The notes under the pieces were generated by a model. That model ran no database searches. It saw only the letters and a list, made by a program, of their open reading frames with translations, and was not told the DNA's origin. The position numbers and the translations under genes were made by a program. From Deltaproteobacteria bacterium (GTDB lineage Bacteria > UBA10199 > GCA-002796325 > JACPFF01), in the NCBI GenBank assembly GCA_016210045.1, contig JACQUX010000022.1:20575-84574 (forward strand): a DNA stretch of 64,000 nucleotides, read 5' to 3'. Numbering within the stretch: position 1 is the first letter of the stretch; every line of letters starts with the position of its first letter. Shown one piece after another: positions 51,506-61,410 of this stretch.

Positions 51506-52189
51506 TCAGCGCTCGATCTTCGCCACCAACAACGTCGCCGCCCGCACAAAATCTTCCGGCGTGTCGATGTCGACGTTTTCGTCTGCGCCCATCAGCAACA
51601 CCGCGGCGCGGTCGGCGACTACCTGCGTCGCAAGCACCGACGTCCGGGTGAGATAGATCGCGCCGTTTTCCCGAAATGCGGGGCGGCTGCGTTGGCGGTT
51701 TTCCAGTTTCGTCGGATAGAGCCGCTGCCAAAGGCCATCCGCTTCGATCCAAAAATGGCCTTTGTCGAGCGTCCCGCTGATCACCGAATCGGCGCCGGTG
51801 GTGCGACTGAGCGCGATCGCCTCTTCAATGCGGGCGGCGCGCAGCAGCGGCGAGGTGGGATAGACGAGTAAGACATATTCGGGATGATAGGCCTCGTGGT
51901 TCGCCAACCATGCCACTGCGTGTTGCAACACCGGTAATGTCGGGGTCTCGTCGTGCGCGAGTTCCGCCGGACGAATGAACGGGACGTCGGCGCCATATTG
52001 GCGCGCCACAGCGGCGATTTCGGTGTCTTCGGTGGAGACTAACACGCGATCCACACCGCGCGCGGCTTTGGCCGTCTCGATGATATGCGCAATCAGCGGC
52101 TTCCCGGCCAACGACTTCACATTCTTCCGCGGCACCCCTTTCGAGCCGCCGCGCGCCGGAATAATAGCGAGGACCTGCGGCGCCGTCAT
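51506..52189 (-). CDS. CMP-sialic acid/KDO-type cytidylyltransferase
   Basis: The 227-residue protein belongs to the NeuA/CMP-acylneuraminate synthetase family. It has the nucleotide-binding stretch [25 protein letters not shown], then [22 protein letters not shown] and [10 protein letters not shown]. Such enzymes make CMP-activated acidic sugars for lipopolysaccharide, capsule or glycan. The substrate cannot be told. Its ATG at 52189 overlaps the end of the B12-binding gene as ATGA, so it is the last gene of the acyl-CoA operon. The start at 52228 would lie inside that gene. Confidence 0.88.
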   Translation of the reverse strand: MTAPQVLAIIPARGGSKGVPRKNVKSLAGKPLIAHIIETAKAARGVDRVLVSTEDTEIAAVARQYGADVPFIRPAELAHDETPTLPVLQHAVAWLANHEAYHPEYVLLVYPTSPLLRAARIEEAIALSRTTGADSVISGTLDKGHFWIEADGLWQRLYPTKLENRQRSRPAFRENGAIYLTRTSVLATQVVADRAAVLLMGADENVDIDTPEDFVRAATLLVAKIER

Positions 52190-52602
52190 GCGTGGGCCTC
52201 GCGTGCCGCTAACGCCGCCCGCAGCCATGCGACGATTTCTGTGGTCGTAGCACCCGGCGTAAAGATCCGCGCCACACCGAGCTTGGCCAGTGCGGCGACG
52301 TCGTCGTCGGGGATAATGCCGCCGCCGAACACTACGATGTCGTCCGCGTGCTGGGCGGTCAGCAATTCCTTTACCTTGCTAAATAGATGCATATGGGCGC
52401 CGGAGAGGATCGAGAGTCCGATCGCGTCGACGTCCTCTTGGATGGCCGCGGAGACTATCATTTCCGGCGTTTGGTGGAGGCCGGTGTAAATCACTTCGAA
52501 GCCCGCGTCGCGCAACGCACGCGCGATCACTTTCGCGCCGCGATCATGCCCGTCGAGGCCGGGTTTCCCTACGAGGATGCGATGGCGTCGTACAGCGTTC
52601 AT
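52186..52602 (-). CDS. Methylmalonyl-CoA mutase small chain, B12-binding
   Basis: The 138-residue protein is a stand-alone cobalamin-binding domain. The DxHxxG motif is Asp17-Gly-His19-Asp-Arg-Gly22 in [12 protein letters not shown], and the later SGAHMHL and [12 protein letters not shown] segments complete the family pattern. His19 coordinates the cobalt. It works with the large chain just upstream, the split form found in many bacteria and archaea. The ATG at 52602 follows the large-chain stop by 18 bases. The third expected partner MeaB is not in this window. Confidence 0.94.
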   Translation of the reverse strand: MNAVRRHRILVGKPGLDGHDRGAKVIARALRDAGFEVIYTGLHQTPEMIVSAAIQEDVDAIGLSILSGAHMHLFSKVKELLTAQHADDIVVFGGGIIPDDDVAALAKLGVARIFTPGATTTEIVAWLRAALAAREAHA

Positions 52603-52620
52603 GGTGTCAGTATCCGTTCA

Positions 52621-54213
52621 TTAAAAAATCCCGGGATCATGATATTCGCCGAAGATCGCTTTCATCGTCGTCATGATCTCGTTCAACGTGCAATAGGCAT
52701 GCGCGCAATCGAGCAAGCGCGGCATCACGTTGTCGGCCCCTTCACACGCGTGGCGCAATGCCGCTAATGTCGCGGTCACGCGGGCCGCGTCGCGCCGCGC
52801 CCGCACGGCTTGCACGCGCTTGGCTTGTTCATGTTCGACGCCCGCGTCGATTTTCAATAACGGCAACGGCGGATCCGCTGCGTTGAGGAAGTCGTTCACG
52901 CCGACCACGATCTTTTCCTTTTGTTCGACTTGTTGCTGATAATGATACGATGCTTGCGCAATTTCGCGTTGCGGATAGCCGGCCTCGATCGCAGCGATGA
53001 TTCCGCCCATCTCGTCGATCTTCCGAATATACGCCAACGCCTCCGTTTCCATCCGCGTCGTCAACGCTTCGACAAAATACGAACCACCGAGCGGGTCGAT
53101 CGTATTCGTCACGCCGCTCTCATGCGCAATGATCTGTTGGGTGCGCAGCGCGATTTGTGCGGAGTGTTCCGTCGGCAACGCTAACGTCTCGTCGAGCGCG
53201 TTGGTGTGCAACGATTGCGTCCCGCCGAGCACCGCGGCCAGCGCCTGAATGGTCGTGCGCACGATGTTATTATGCGGTTGTTGCGCGGTCAGCGAACAAC
53301 CTGCGGTTTGGGTGTGGAAGCGGAGCATCCAGGAGCGCGGCGACTGCGCGTGAAAGCGTTCGCGCATGATGCGCGCCCACATCCGTCGCGCCGCGCGATA
53401 CTTCGCGATCTCTTCGAAGAAGTCATTGTGGGCGTTGAAGAAAAACGACAGCCGCGGCGCGATCCGGTCGACGTCCAATCCGCGATCGAGCGCGGCCTGC
53501 ACATAACCGATCCCGTCCGCCAATGTGAACGCCAATTCTTGCACGGCGGTCGCGCCGGCTTCGCGGATATGATAGCCGGAGACGGACACGGTGTTCCATT
53601 TCGGCACGCGGTCGGCGCAGAAGGCCATCATGTCGACAGTCACACGCACCGAAGGACGCGGCGGAAACGCGTACGAATTTTGCGCGATATATTCCTTGAA
53701 GCAGTCGTTTTGGACCGTGCCGCCGCATTGCTCCAACGGGACACCCTGCTTTTCTGCGGCCGCTAAGTAAAAGGCCAGCAGCGCACAAGCCGGGCCGTTA
53801 ATTGTCATCGACGTCGTCACGCCGCCCAACGGGATATCGGCGAACAGCCGTTCCATGTCGTCGAGCGAGGAGATGTTGACGCCGCATTTTCCCACTTCGC
53901 CACGAGCGCGTTCGGCATCGGCGTCGTGCCCCATGAGCGTGGGAAAATCGAACGCGACCGAAAGTCCGGTCTGGCCGTGGGCCAACAGATATTTGTAGCG
54001 CGCGTTGGTTGCTTCCGGACTGCCGAAACCGGAGAAGAGGCGGAAGGTCCAGAGGCGTCCCCGATACATGGTCTCATGGACGCCGCGCGTAAACGGGAAC
54101 TCGCCCGGCGTGCCAAGATCGCGCTGCGGATCGAACCCAGACAGGGATTCCGGCGTGTAGAGCGGGTCTACGGGAGCGTCGGAGATGGTCGTAAACGAAA
54201 CAGCGCGCTTCAT
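52621..54213 (-). CDS. Methylmalonyl-CoA mutase large chain
   Basis: The 530-residue TIM-barrel subunit of the split B12 mutase that interconverts methylmalonyl-CoA and succinyl-CoA. Seen are [54 protein letters not shown], and [10 protein letters not shown]. Related acyl-CoA mutases (isobutyryl- or 2-hydroxyisobutyryl-CoA) share this fold, and the substrate is not fixed by these motifs. The ATG at 54213 comes three bases after the acyl-CoA dehydrogenase stop. With the small chain it is complete. Confidence 0.92.
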   Translation of the reverse strand: MKRAVSFTTISDAPVDPLYTPESLSGFDPQRDLGTPGEFPFTRGVHETMYRGRLWTFRLFSGFGSPEATNARYKYLLAHGQTGLSVAFDFPTLMGHDADAERARGEVGKCGVNISSLDDMERLFADIPLGGVTTSMTINGPACALLAFYLAAAEKQGVPLEQCGGTVQNDCFKEYIAQNSYAFPPRPSVRVTVDMMAFCADRVPKWNTVSVSGYHIREAGATAVQELAFTLADGIGYVQAALDRGLDVDRIAPRLSFFFNAHNDFFEEIAKYRAARRMWARIMRERFHAQSPRSWMLRFHTQTAGCSLTAQQPHNNIVRTTIQALAAVLGGTQSLHTNALDETLALPTEHSAQIALRTQQIIAHESGVTNTIDPLGGSYFVEALTTRMETEALAYIRKIDEMGGIIAAIEAGYPQREIAQASYHYQQQVEQKEKIVVGVNDFLNAADPPLPLLKIDAGVEHEQAKRVQAVRARRDAARVTATLAALRHACEGADNVMPRLLDCAHAYCTLNEIMTTMKAIFGEYHDPGIF

Positions 54214-54216
54214 GCG

Positions 54217-55374
54217 TTAGTTTCCCGCTTCCAATTCCCGCAACACCGCGCGGGCGATCACTAAGCGTTGGATCTCACTGGTGCCTTCATAGATCTCGGT
54301 GATCTTCGCATCGCGATAGAAGCGCTCGACCGGAAATTCGCAGACATAGCCGTAGCCACCCAACACCTGCACAGCCTCTTTTGCGATCCAGTTCGCGGCT
54401 TCGGATGCAAAGAGCTTCGCAATCGCCGCTTGTTTAGAAAACGGCTGTTGTTGATCTGCCATCCAAGCCGCTTGGTGCAGCAACAGCCGCGCGGCCTCCA
54501 GCTTCATCGCCATATCGGCGAGTTTCCATTGGATCGCTTGGAACTGGCTGATCGCTTGGCCGAATGCCTGGCGCTCGCCGGCGTAACGGCGCGCGAATTC
54601 AAATGCGGCCCGGCCGATCCCGAGGGCTTGCGCCGCGATCCCGATCCGTCCGTAATCGAGCGTGTTCATCGCGATCGCAAATCCCTGCCCTTCTTGCCCG
54701 AGTCGATTCGCCGCCGGCACGGCGCATTGATCGAGCACAACTTCGGACGTGGAGGACGCGCGAATGCCGAGCTTCTTTTCGATCTTGCCGATTTTGCAGC
54801 CCGGCGCATCGCGATCCACGATGAAGGCCGTGATTCCCTTGTGCCGCGCCGCCTTGTCGGTCATCGCGAAGACAATGAAGGCCTGCGCGTGCGGGCCGTT
54901 GGTAATAAAGTTTTTCACCCCGTTGAGCAGATACCGATCGCCCTGCTGGACAGCCGTGGTTTGTTGATTCGCCGCGTCGGAGCCGGTGCCCGGTTCGGAG
55001 AGGCAATACGCGCCGAGTTTCTCTCCGCGCGCAAACGGCGGCAGGTACTGCTGTTGCTGGGCTGGCGTGCCGAAGCGTTTGATCGGTCCGCAGAACAACG
55101 AATTGTTGACCGACATCGTCACGGCGGTGGAGGCACACGCGACCGCCAGTTCTTCCAACGCCAAGACATACGTCAGCATGTCGAGGCCGGAGCCGCCCAT
55201 TTCCGGCGGAATCATCATCCCCATCAGTCCCAACTCCGCCATCTTGCGGATGTTGTCGCTCGGGAATTCGCTCCGTTCATCGAGTTGCGCCGCGACTGGG
55301 GCGATTTCTTTCTGTGCGAAATCGCGCACCATCTGTTGCAACATCCGTTGGTCGTCGGTCAGTGTGAAGTCCAT
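54217..55374 (-). CDS. Acyl-CoA dehydrogenase
   Basis: This 385-residue FAD enzyme removes hydrogen from short-chain acyl-CoA; butyryl- and isobutyryl-CoA dehydrogenase are the nearest types. Signatures are GAYCLSEPGTGSDAANQQT (flavin), the active-site region IYEGTSEIQRLVIAR with the catalytic acid earlier in GYVCEFPVERFYRDAKI and the N-terminal DFTLTDDQRMLQQMVRDFAQ. Start at 55374 has an AGGGGA site; the frame is open to 55470 across the previous gene. It follows the crotonase stop by one base. Electron acceptor genes are not in the window. Confidence 0.94.
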   Translation of the reverse strand: MDFTLTDDQRMLQQMVRDFAQKEIAPVAAQLDERSEFPSDNIRKMAELGLMGMMIPPEMGGSGLDMLTYVLALEELAVACASTAVTMSVNNSLFCGPIKRFGTPAQQQQYLPPFARGEKLGAYCLSEPGTGSDAANQQTTAVQQGDRYLLNGVKNFITNGPHAQAFIVFAMTDKAARHKGITAFIVDRDAPGCKIGKIEKKLGIRASSTSEVVLDQCAVPAANRLGQEGQGFAIAMNTLDYGRIGIAAQALGIGRAAFEFARRYAGERQAFGQAISQFQAIQWKLADMAMKLEAARLLLHQAAWMADQQQPFSKQAAIAKLFASEAANWIAKEAVQVLGGYGYVCEFPVERFYRDAKITEIYEGTSEIQRLVIARAVLRELEAGN

Positions 55375-55375
55375 A

Positions 55376-56155
55376 TCATTTCCCCTGAAAGACCGCTGGG
55401 CGGCCTTCGATAAACGCCTTGAAGCCCTCTTTGCTGTCCTGCGTGGCGAAACAGATCGGGAAGGTCTCACGTTCGAACGCCAATCCCGCCGTCAGTCCCA
55501 TTTCTTGACCTTTCAACATCACGCGCTTCGCGCACTGGATCGCGACCGGCGCGTTCGCCGCCAACTCCTGGGCCGTGGCCTCGACGGCTGCGCCCAACTC
55601 CGCCTTCGCGACCACTTTATTGACGATCCCCCACTCGTAGGCTACCGGGGCCTTCAGTTTGCGTCCGCTGAAGATCAGTTCCATCGCGCGCGCCGGCCCG
55701 ACTAATCGCAACAAACGCTGCGTCCCGCCGAATCCGGGAAAGAGGCCGATCTTCGTTTCCGGGAGTCCCAGCTGCGCCGTATCCGCGGCGTAGAGGAAAT
55801 CGCAGGCCAGCGCCAATTCGAATCCGCCGCCGAGCGCGAAGCCGTTGACCATCCCGATCACCGGCTTGCCCACGTTTTCGATCGCGCTCATGCACTGATG
55901 CCCCAGCCGACTGAATTCATCCGCACCGGCAAAGTCCATGTCGTTCATCGCCTTGATATCGGCCCCGGCGCAGAAGGCCTTCTCGCCGGCCCCGGTCAGC
56001 ACGACCACCCGCACCTGCGGATGCTGATCGCACTCCCGCACCGCGCTCATTAAGTCTTCGAGCACGGTGCGATTCAGACTATTCAATTGTTCGGGACGAT
56101 TCAGCGTAACATACGCGATACTCTTTTTGATTTCCGTCGTGACCGTGCCGGCCAT
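55376..56155 (-). CDS. Enoyl-CoA hydratase (crotonase)
   Basis: The 259-residue crotonase-family protein begins YVTLNRPEQLNSLNRTVLEDL. It has the oxyanion-hole stretch FCAGADIKAMNDM and ALGGGFELALACDFLYAA, with the second catalytic Glu in LPETKIGLFPGFGGTQRL. It hydrates enoyl-CoA to 3-hydroxyacyl-CoA. The gene follows 3-hydroxybutyryl-CoA dehydrogenase by 18 bases. A conventional length and complete active site. Confidence 0.94.
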   Translation of the reverse strand: MAGTVTTEIKKSIAYVTLNRPEQLNSLNRTVLEDLMSAVRECDQHPQVRVVVLTGAGEKAFCAGADIKAMNDMDFAGADEFSRLGHQCMSAIENVGKPVIGMVNGFALGGGFELALACDFLYAADTAQLGLPETKIGLFPGFGGTQRLLRLVGPARAMELIFSGRKLKAPVAYEWGIVNKVVAKAELGAAVEATAQELAANAPVAIQCAKRVMLKGQEMGLTAGLAFERETFPICFATQDSKEGFKAFIEGRPAVFQGK

Positions 56156-56173
56156 AGTCGCTGCTCCTTTACG

Positions 56174-57022
56174 TTAGGAATACGGATAAAATCCCCTGCC
56201 CGCCTTTTTCCCGGTCCAGCCCTTTGCCACATACTCGTTCAATAACGGGCATGGAACGTACTTGGGATCTTTCAGTCCATCGTGCATCACGTTCAGGATC
56301 GCGACCACGGTATCGAGCCCGATGAAGTCAGCCAGCGTCAGCGGACCCATCGGGAAGTTGCACGAGAGTTTCATTGCCGTGTCGATGTCTTCGCGCGTCG
56401 CGAGCGCTTCCTGCAATGCATACGCGGCCTCGTTGATCATCGGCATCAGGATCCGGTTCACGATGAATCCCGGCCGGTCGCGCGAAACGACCATCGTCTT
56501 GCCGACACGTTGGACTAATGTCTGCACCGCCGTGAACGCTGCGTCGCCGGTCGCGGCACTGCGAATCACTTCCACGCACGGCATCAGCGGGACCGGATTC
56601 ATGAAATGCATCCCGATCACGTTGGCCGGCCGTTGCGTGGCCGCCGCCAACGCGCTGATCGCGATGGACGACGTGTTCGACGCAATCGTAACGCCCGCGC
56701 GCAACACGCGATCCAATTCGCTAAAGAGCTGCATCTTCAGCGCGACTTGCTCCGGCACTGCTTCGACGACAAAATCCGCTGCAGCAAAGTCACCAAGCTG
56801 CGTTGTTGTAGTGAGTCGCGCGAGAATCGCTGCGGGCTCCTCCGGCAACTTCCCTTTTTCTTTCAGCTTCGCGAGCGATTTTCCGATCCCGGTCACCGCG
56901 CGCTCCAACGCCGCCGGCGCGACGTCATGCAGCACCACGCGCAATCCCGCTTGCGCGAAGACCTGCGCAATCCCCGCCCCCATTTGCCCCGCGCCCGTCA
57001 CACCGATTGTTGCAATTGTCAT
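56174..57022 (-). CDS. 3-hydroxybutyryl-CoA dehydrogenase
   Basis: The 282-residue NAD enzyme oxidises 3-hydroxybutyryl-CoA to acetoacetyl-CoA or the reverse. It has the NAD-binding GAGQMGAGIAQVFAQAG at the start, and GMHFMNPVPLMPCVEVI with a second signature (PGFIVNRILMPMINEAAYALQE). The ATG at 57022 overlaps the thiolase stop as ATGA. The protein is close to the clostridial Hbd and PaaH type. Confidence 0.95.
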   Translation of the reverse strand: MTIATIGVTGAGQMGAGIAQVFAQAGLRVVLHDVAPAALERAVTGIGKSLAKLKEKGKLPEEPAAILARLTTTTQLGDFAAADFVVEAVPEQVALKMQLFSELDRVLRAGVTIASNTSSIAISALAAATQRPANVIGMHFMNPVPLMPCVEVIRSAATGDAAFTAVQTLVQRVGKTMVVSRDRPGFIVNRILMPMINEAAYALQEALATREDIDTAMKLSCNFPMGPLTLADFIGLDTVVAILNVMHDGLKDPKYVPCPLLNEYVAKGWTGKKAGRGFYPYS

Positions 57023-58197
57023 AACCGCTCCACAAGCAGCGCCGTGGCCTCGCCACCGCCGTTACACAACGTCGCCAAGCCCAACCGTTTGTCGTAGCGC
57101 CGCAACGCGTACAGCAGCGTCGTGAGAATGCGCGCCCCGCTCGCGCCGATCGGGTGTCCCAACGCGATCGCGCCGCCATGCACGTTCACCCGCTTCGGAT
57201 CCAAGCCGCATTCTTTGATCGCATGGAGTGCCACACAGGCAAAGGCCTCGTTGATTTCAAACAGATCAATCTCGCCCACTTTCACGCCGGCACGTTCGCA
57301 GACGCGCGTGATCGCTCCGGCCGGCGCTGTGGTGAACCATTCGGGCGCTTGCGAAAAGGTCGCTTGCGCCACAATGCGCGCCAATCCCTTTCCGCCCAAC
57401 GTCTTGGCCCGCGCCTCACTCGCGATCACGAGCGCCGCAGCCCCATCGTTGATGGAAGAGGCATTGGCCGCAGTGATCGTGCCCTTCGCGTCGAACACGG
57501 GTCGCAAGCTCGGAAACTTGTCGATGTTCCCGCGCCCCGGCTCTTCGTCGTCGCGCACAGTCAGCGACTCGCCCTTCTTTTGCGGGATCGTGACCGGCGC
57601 GATTTCGTCGCGGAAGAGGCCGTCGCGGATCGCTGCTTGCGCCCGACGATAGCTTTCCGCCGCAAAGGCGTCTTGTTGTTCCCGCGTGAACTGATGCGTG
57701 CTGGCACACAGCTCGCCGATAATGCCCATATGGCAATTTTTGTAGGGGTCCCATAATCCGTCGGCGATCATGCCGTCGATCAGTTCGCCGTTCCCCATCC
57801 GATACCCGGTCCGCGCCTTCGGCAAGTAATACGGCGCGTTCGACATCGATTCCATGCCGCCGGCTACCGCCAAGTCGATATCCCCGGCACGAATGGTTTG
57901 GTCGGCCAACATCACCGCCTTCAACCCCGACCCACACACTTTATTGAGTGTCAGCGCGCTGACCGACGGCGGCAATCCGGCGGCCAACATTGCCTGGCGG
58001 GCCGGCGCTTGTCCGATCCCCGCCGGCAACACGCAACCGACGAAGACTTCTTGCACGTCTGCGGGCGACACGTTGGCGCGCGCGACGGCCTCGGCAATCG
58101 CGACGCCTCCGAGCTGCGCCGTCGACACCGAACTGAGTGCCCCTTGAAACGACCCGAGCGGCGTACGCGCCGCACTGATGATGATGCTGTGTGGCAT
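57019..58197 (-). CDS. Acetyl-CoA acetyltransferase (thiolase)
   Basis: The 392-residue thiolase has nucleophile Cys88 in LNKVCGSGLKAVM, the GHPIGASGAR stretch with the catalytic His, and the second Cys in LCNGGGEATALLV. It joins two acetyl-CoA or splits acetoacetyl-CoA. It is the first gene of the operon and starts at an ATG at 58197 with a GGAG site. The palindrome overlapping a promoter just upstream is described separately. Confidence 0.95.
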   Translation of the reverse strand: MPHSIIISAARTPLGSFQGALSSVSTAQLGGVAIAEAVARANVSPADVQEVFVGCVLPAGIGQAPARQAMLAAGLPPSVSALTLNKVCGSGLKAVMLADQTIRAGDIDLAVAGGMESMSNAPYYLPKARTGYRMGNGELIDGMIADGLWDPYKNCHMGIIGELCASTHQFTREQQDAFAAESYRRAQAAIRDGLFRDEIAPVTIPQKKGESLTVRDDEEPGRGNIDKFPSLRPVFDAKGTITAANASSINDGAAALVIASEARAKTLGGKGLARIVAQATFSQAPEWFTTAPAGAITRVCERAGVKVGEIDLFEINEAFACVALHAIKECGLDPKRVNVHGGAIALGHPIGASGARILTTLLYALRRYDKRLGLATLCNGGGEATALLVERL

Positions 58198-58220
58198 AGA
58201 AACTCCGATATGTTGATTAC

Positions 58221-58261
58221 TTATGGGCCAATCCCATAACGGGCGACTCCCACTTTGTAAA
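58221..58261 (-). promoter_or_regulatory. Putative promoter and operator of the acyl-CoA operon
   Basis: On the minus strand TTTACA at 58261-58256 and TATGGG at 58238-58233 lie 17 bases apart, with the -10 weak. The perfect palindrome TTATGGG-CCAAT-CCCATAA (58221-58239) covers the -10. An operator for an acyl-CoA-sensing repressor would fit there, but no regulator gene is adjacent. Confidence 0.4.
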
Positions 58262-58314
58262 GCGCTTTGGCATGATCCGGCTCAGCCAACTGAACAGTTG
58301 CCGAACAGGCAGGG

Positions 58315-59622
58315 TCACTTTTTGCGAAACTGTAATCGAATCGGCAAGCCGGGCGCATCGAACGCGGTCTCGAAGTGTTTCAACAGATAGCGTTGATACG
58401 CCTCCGGGATGCCTTCCGGGAAATTAGTGAAGAGGGCCAGGCGTGGCGGCGCCACGCCGATTTGGGTCCCGTAATAGAGCTTCACGTGATGGTCCCGGTA
58501 ACTGGGCAAATGATGATTCCGCTGCGCCTCTTCGATGAGTTGATTCACTGTGCTCGTGGTCAAGCGCCGCTGCGCCGCTGCGCCGTAGTGTTGGATCGCC
58601 AGCCACAACGCCTCCGTGCCGTCACCCACTTTTGCCGACAACAGCAACACCGGCACGCGGCCCAATTCCCCCAGCACTTCGTGCGCCGCTTCCAGCGCAG
58701 TCTCCCGCTCGATGCCCCGCGGCCGTGCCAAGTCCCACTTATTCAACACGACCAAGGTCGGCCGCCCCGAGGCGTGCGCCGTCGCCACCAGCGAACGGTC
58801 TTGATGCGTCAGCCCTTCGGTCACGTCGGTCATAATGACGATCACGTTCGCGCGTTCCATAGAACGCAACGACTTCATGACCGAATAGATCTCGAGCGCT
58901 GCATCGGTGCGGTTCTTGCGCCGAATCCCCGCCGTGTCGAGCAACGTATAGCGAGCGCCGTTGCGTTCGATCGCCACATCGATCACATCGCGTGTCGTGC
59001 CGGGCTGTTCGTGCGCGACGACCCGCGCTTCGCCGCACAACGTGTTGACGAGCGTCGATTTTCCCGCGTTGGGACGGCCGATAATTGCGATCTGCAACAC
59101 CGAGGCATCCGGCGTCGTCGGATCCACTGGCGCCGGCACGTGCGCGATGATCGCGTCGAGCAAATCGTCGACGCCACGGCCATGTTCCGCCGAGATCGCT
59201 TGTAACGGTTGCACGCCGAAACGCGCAAAGTCGTGCAGTCCCTCTTCCCCCGCCTCCAATTTATTCACGATATAAAAGACCGGCACTGCGCTTTTCCGCA
59301 CCAGGGCCACGACGGTTTCGTCCAATGGGACCGGGCCTTCGCGGCCATCGAACAGACACAGGATCGCATCCGCTTCGGCCACCGCATGCAGGCTCTGCTC
59401 GGTCACACGGTCGGCCAGAGAATCCCCGCCGGTGACGATCCCGCCGGTATCGACCACTAACCATTCGTGTCCGCACCACTCGCAGGTCCCATAGAGGCGA
59501 TCGCGCGTCACGCCCGGCTCGTCGTGAACGAGCGCTTGGCGCCGCCCCACTAAACGATTAAAGAGCGTCGACTTGCCAACATTCGGCCGGCCGACGATGG
59601 CCAACAATGGTTTCTGCGACAT
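58315..59622 (-). CDS. der: Ribosome biogenesis GTPase Der (EngA)
   Basis: This 435-residue protein is a double GTPase for 50S assembly. G1 of the first domain is GRPNVGKST at residues 11-19, and the second domain has GRPNAGKSTLVN. DTGGI and DTAGI are the G3 motifs, and NKLE and NKWD the G4 motifs. The C-terminal KH-like domain follows (VNQLIEEAQRNHHLP). Length is normal. I start at the ATG at 59622, giving MSQKPLLAIVG, since the upstream extension overlaps a divergent gene. Confidence 0.97.
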   Translation of the reverse strand: MSQKPLLAIVGRPNVGKSTLFNRLVGRRQALVHDEPGVTRDRLYGTCEWCGHEWLVVDTGGIVTGGDSLADRVTEQSLHAVAEADAILCLFDGREGPVPLDETVVALVRKSAVPVFYIVNKLEAGEEGLHDFARFGVQPLQAISAEHGRGVDDLLDAIIAHVPAPVDPTTPDASVLQIAIIGRPNAGKSTLVNTLCGEARVVAHEQPGTTRDVIDVAIERNGARYTLLDTAGIRRKNRTDAALEIYSVMKSLRSMERANVIVIMTDVTEGLTHQDRSLVATAHASGRPTLVVLNKWDLARPRGIERETALEAAHEVLGELGRVPVLLLSAKVGDGTEALWLAIQHYGAAAQRRLTTSTVNQLIEEAQRNHHLPSYRDHHVKLYYGTQIGVAPPRLALFTNFPEGIPEAYQRYLLKHFETAFDAPGLPIRLQFRKK

Positions 59623-59725
59623 AGCGCGCGCTTCTACGCCGCCGATCCGCGCAATGCAAGTCTTTGCGCACGCCTGTGGATCGTGGGTTGTCTTGCTCCG
59701 GAAGATTGCGTAGAATGGCAACACC

Positions 59726-61375
59726 ATGACTGAACTGCTCACGGTGACCGTCAACGGCACCACGCTCCGCGTCGCCCCCAGCACCACGATCGCCCAGATG
59801 CTCCAACAGACCCCGCACCCCGGACCCGCGCCCGCGATCGGCGCCGTGGTCGACAATCGGATGAGCGGCCTCAATCGCGCGATCCGTCACAACGCCAATC
59901 TCACCAGCATCGACGCCACGACGCGCGAGGGAATGGAAATCTATCGCCGCACCGCCAACATGATCTTCTTCGCGGCGCTGGCGGAATTCGACCCGAGAGC
60001 CAAAGTGGAAATCGGTCAATCGTTCGACGAAGGCTACTATTTCGACACGCTCGGCTTCGAACCGACGCCGCAGGTCGTCAACCAATTGGAAACGCTGATG
60101 CGCGAGATTGTCGCGGCGGCCATCCCGCTCGATCCGCTCTGGATCCCGATCGAAGAAGCGATGCAGATCTTCGAGCGCGCCGATCGTCAAGTCCGCGTGT
60201 TGCTGTTGCGCCAAATGCGTCGTTCTGAAGTGCCCGTCCTCACGATTCGGCAATACACTGGTTACGTGCACGGCCCGGTCGCGCCGAACACCGGGATGAT
60301 CGAACAATTCAAGCTCCATCCCCACGAAGGCGGACTGATCCTCGAATTCCCGAACCAACAGGGCCAGCTCGCCGGAGTCATTCAACCGCGTCCCAAACTG
60401 ATGGCGTTGTATCGCGAACGAAAGCGCTGGAATCAACTGCTGAAGGTCGACAACGTGGCCCAATTGAACGAAGCGGGGAAGCACGGCCACATGAGCGACG
60501 TGATCAAGATCACCGAGGCATTGCACGAAAAGAAAATTGCGGCCATCGCCGATCAAGTCGCGGCGCATCCGGAAGCGCGGTTTGTCTTCATCGCCGGGCC
60601 ATCGTCGTCGGGCAAGACGACGTTTACGAAGCGGCTCGCCGTCCATCTGCAAGTGAACGGGATCACGCCAGTGCAACTCTCGCTCGACAACTATTACGTC
60701 GACCGCGAAGACTCGCCGACTCATCCGAACGGCACATATAACTTCGAATCGATCGAGGCCCTCGATTTACCGTTGCTGCACGACCACCTCCGCCGTCTCG
60801 CGGCGGGCGAAGTGGTGGAAACGCCGATTTATTCGTTTCCGCGCGGCCGCCGGATCGGCAAGACACGCCGCATGCAACTGGAACCGGGACAGATCGGACT
60901 CGTCGAAGGAATTCACGGCTTGAACGATCGCCTCTCGGCCTCCATTCCACGCCGGCAAAAATTCAAGATCTACGTCTCCGCGCTCACCCAACTCTGCATC
61001 GACGACCACAACCGAATCTTCACGTCGGACAGTCGGCTGTTGCGCCGCATGGTGCGCGACCGCCAATTTCGCGGCACTGCGGCCGCCGACACGATCATCG
61101 GCTGGCCCAGCGTCCGCCAAGGCGAATCGGAAAACATCTTCCCGTTCCAAGAAGAGGCCGACGCGATGTTCGACTCGGCGCTCTGCTACGAACAAGCCGT
61201 GCTGAAACCGTACATCGAACGCTATTTAACCGAAGTCCCGATGGAGAGCCCGGCGTATGTCGAGGCGCTGCGGCTGTTCCGTTTCATCGACCTCTTCATC
61301 CCCGTGCTCGCCGACGAAATCCCCCACACCTCGATCCTCCGCGAATTCATCGGCCGCAGCTCGTTCCGGTATTAG
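59726..61375 (+). CDS. Uridine kinase-like protein with TGS and ThrRS-like N-terminus
   Basis: A 549-residue fusion found in several bacterial phyla. The N-terminal TGS domain (TVTVNGTTLRVAPSTTIAQML) and a ThrRS second-additional-domain-like region (GQSFDEGYYFDTLG) are followed by a P-loop phosphoribulokinase/uridine kinase domain with Walker A GPSSSGKTT at 291-299 and VQLSLDNYYVDREDSP. Related nucleoside kinases phosphorylate uridine or cytidine; the role of the TGS part is not known. It starts at 59726 with a weak ribosome site and is divergent from der by 103 bases. It is striking that thrS in the same genome lacks a TGS domain. Confidence 0.9.
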   Translation: MTELLTVTVNGTTLRVAPSTTIAQMLQQTPHPGPAPAIGAVVDNRMSGLNRAIRHNANLTSIDATTREGMEIYRRTANMIFFAALAEFDPRAKVEIGQSFDEGYYFDTLGFEPTPQVVNQLETLMREIVAAAIPLDPLWIPIEEAMQIFERADRQVRVLLLRQMRRSEVPVLTIRQYTGYVHGPVAPNTGMIEQFKLHPHEGGLILEFPNQQGQLAGVIQPRPKLMALYRERKRWNQLLKVDNVAQLNEAGKHGHMSDVIKITEALHEKKIAAIADQVAAHPEARFVFIAGPSSSGKTTFTKRLAVHLQVNGITPVQLSLDNYYVDREDSPTHPNGTYNFESIEALDLPLLHDHLRRLAAGEVVETPIYSFPRGRRIGKTRRMQLEPGQIGLVEGIHGLNDRLSASIPRRQKFKIYVSALTQLCIDDHNRIFTSDSRLLRRMVRDRQFRGTAAADTIIGWPSVRQGESENIFPFQEEADAMFDSALCYEQAVLKPYIERYLTEVPMESPAYVEALRLFRFIDLFIPVLADEIPHTSILREFIGRSSFRY

Positions 61376-61410
61376 GGCGAATCACAGAAAGGCGAGGAGC
61401 ACACCGTTCG

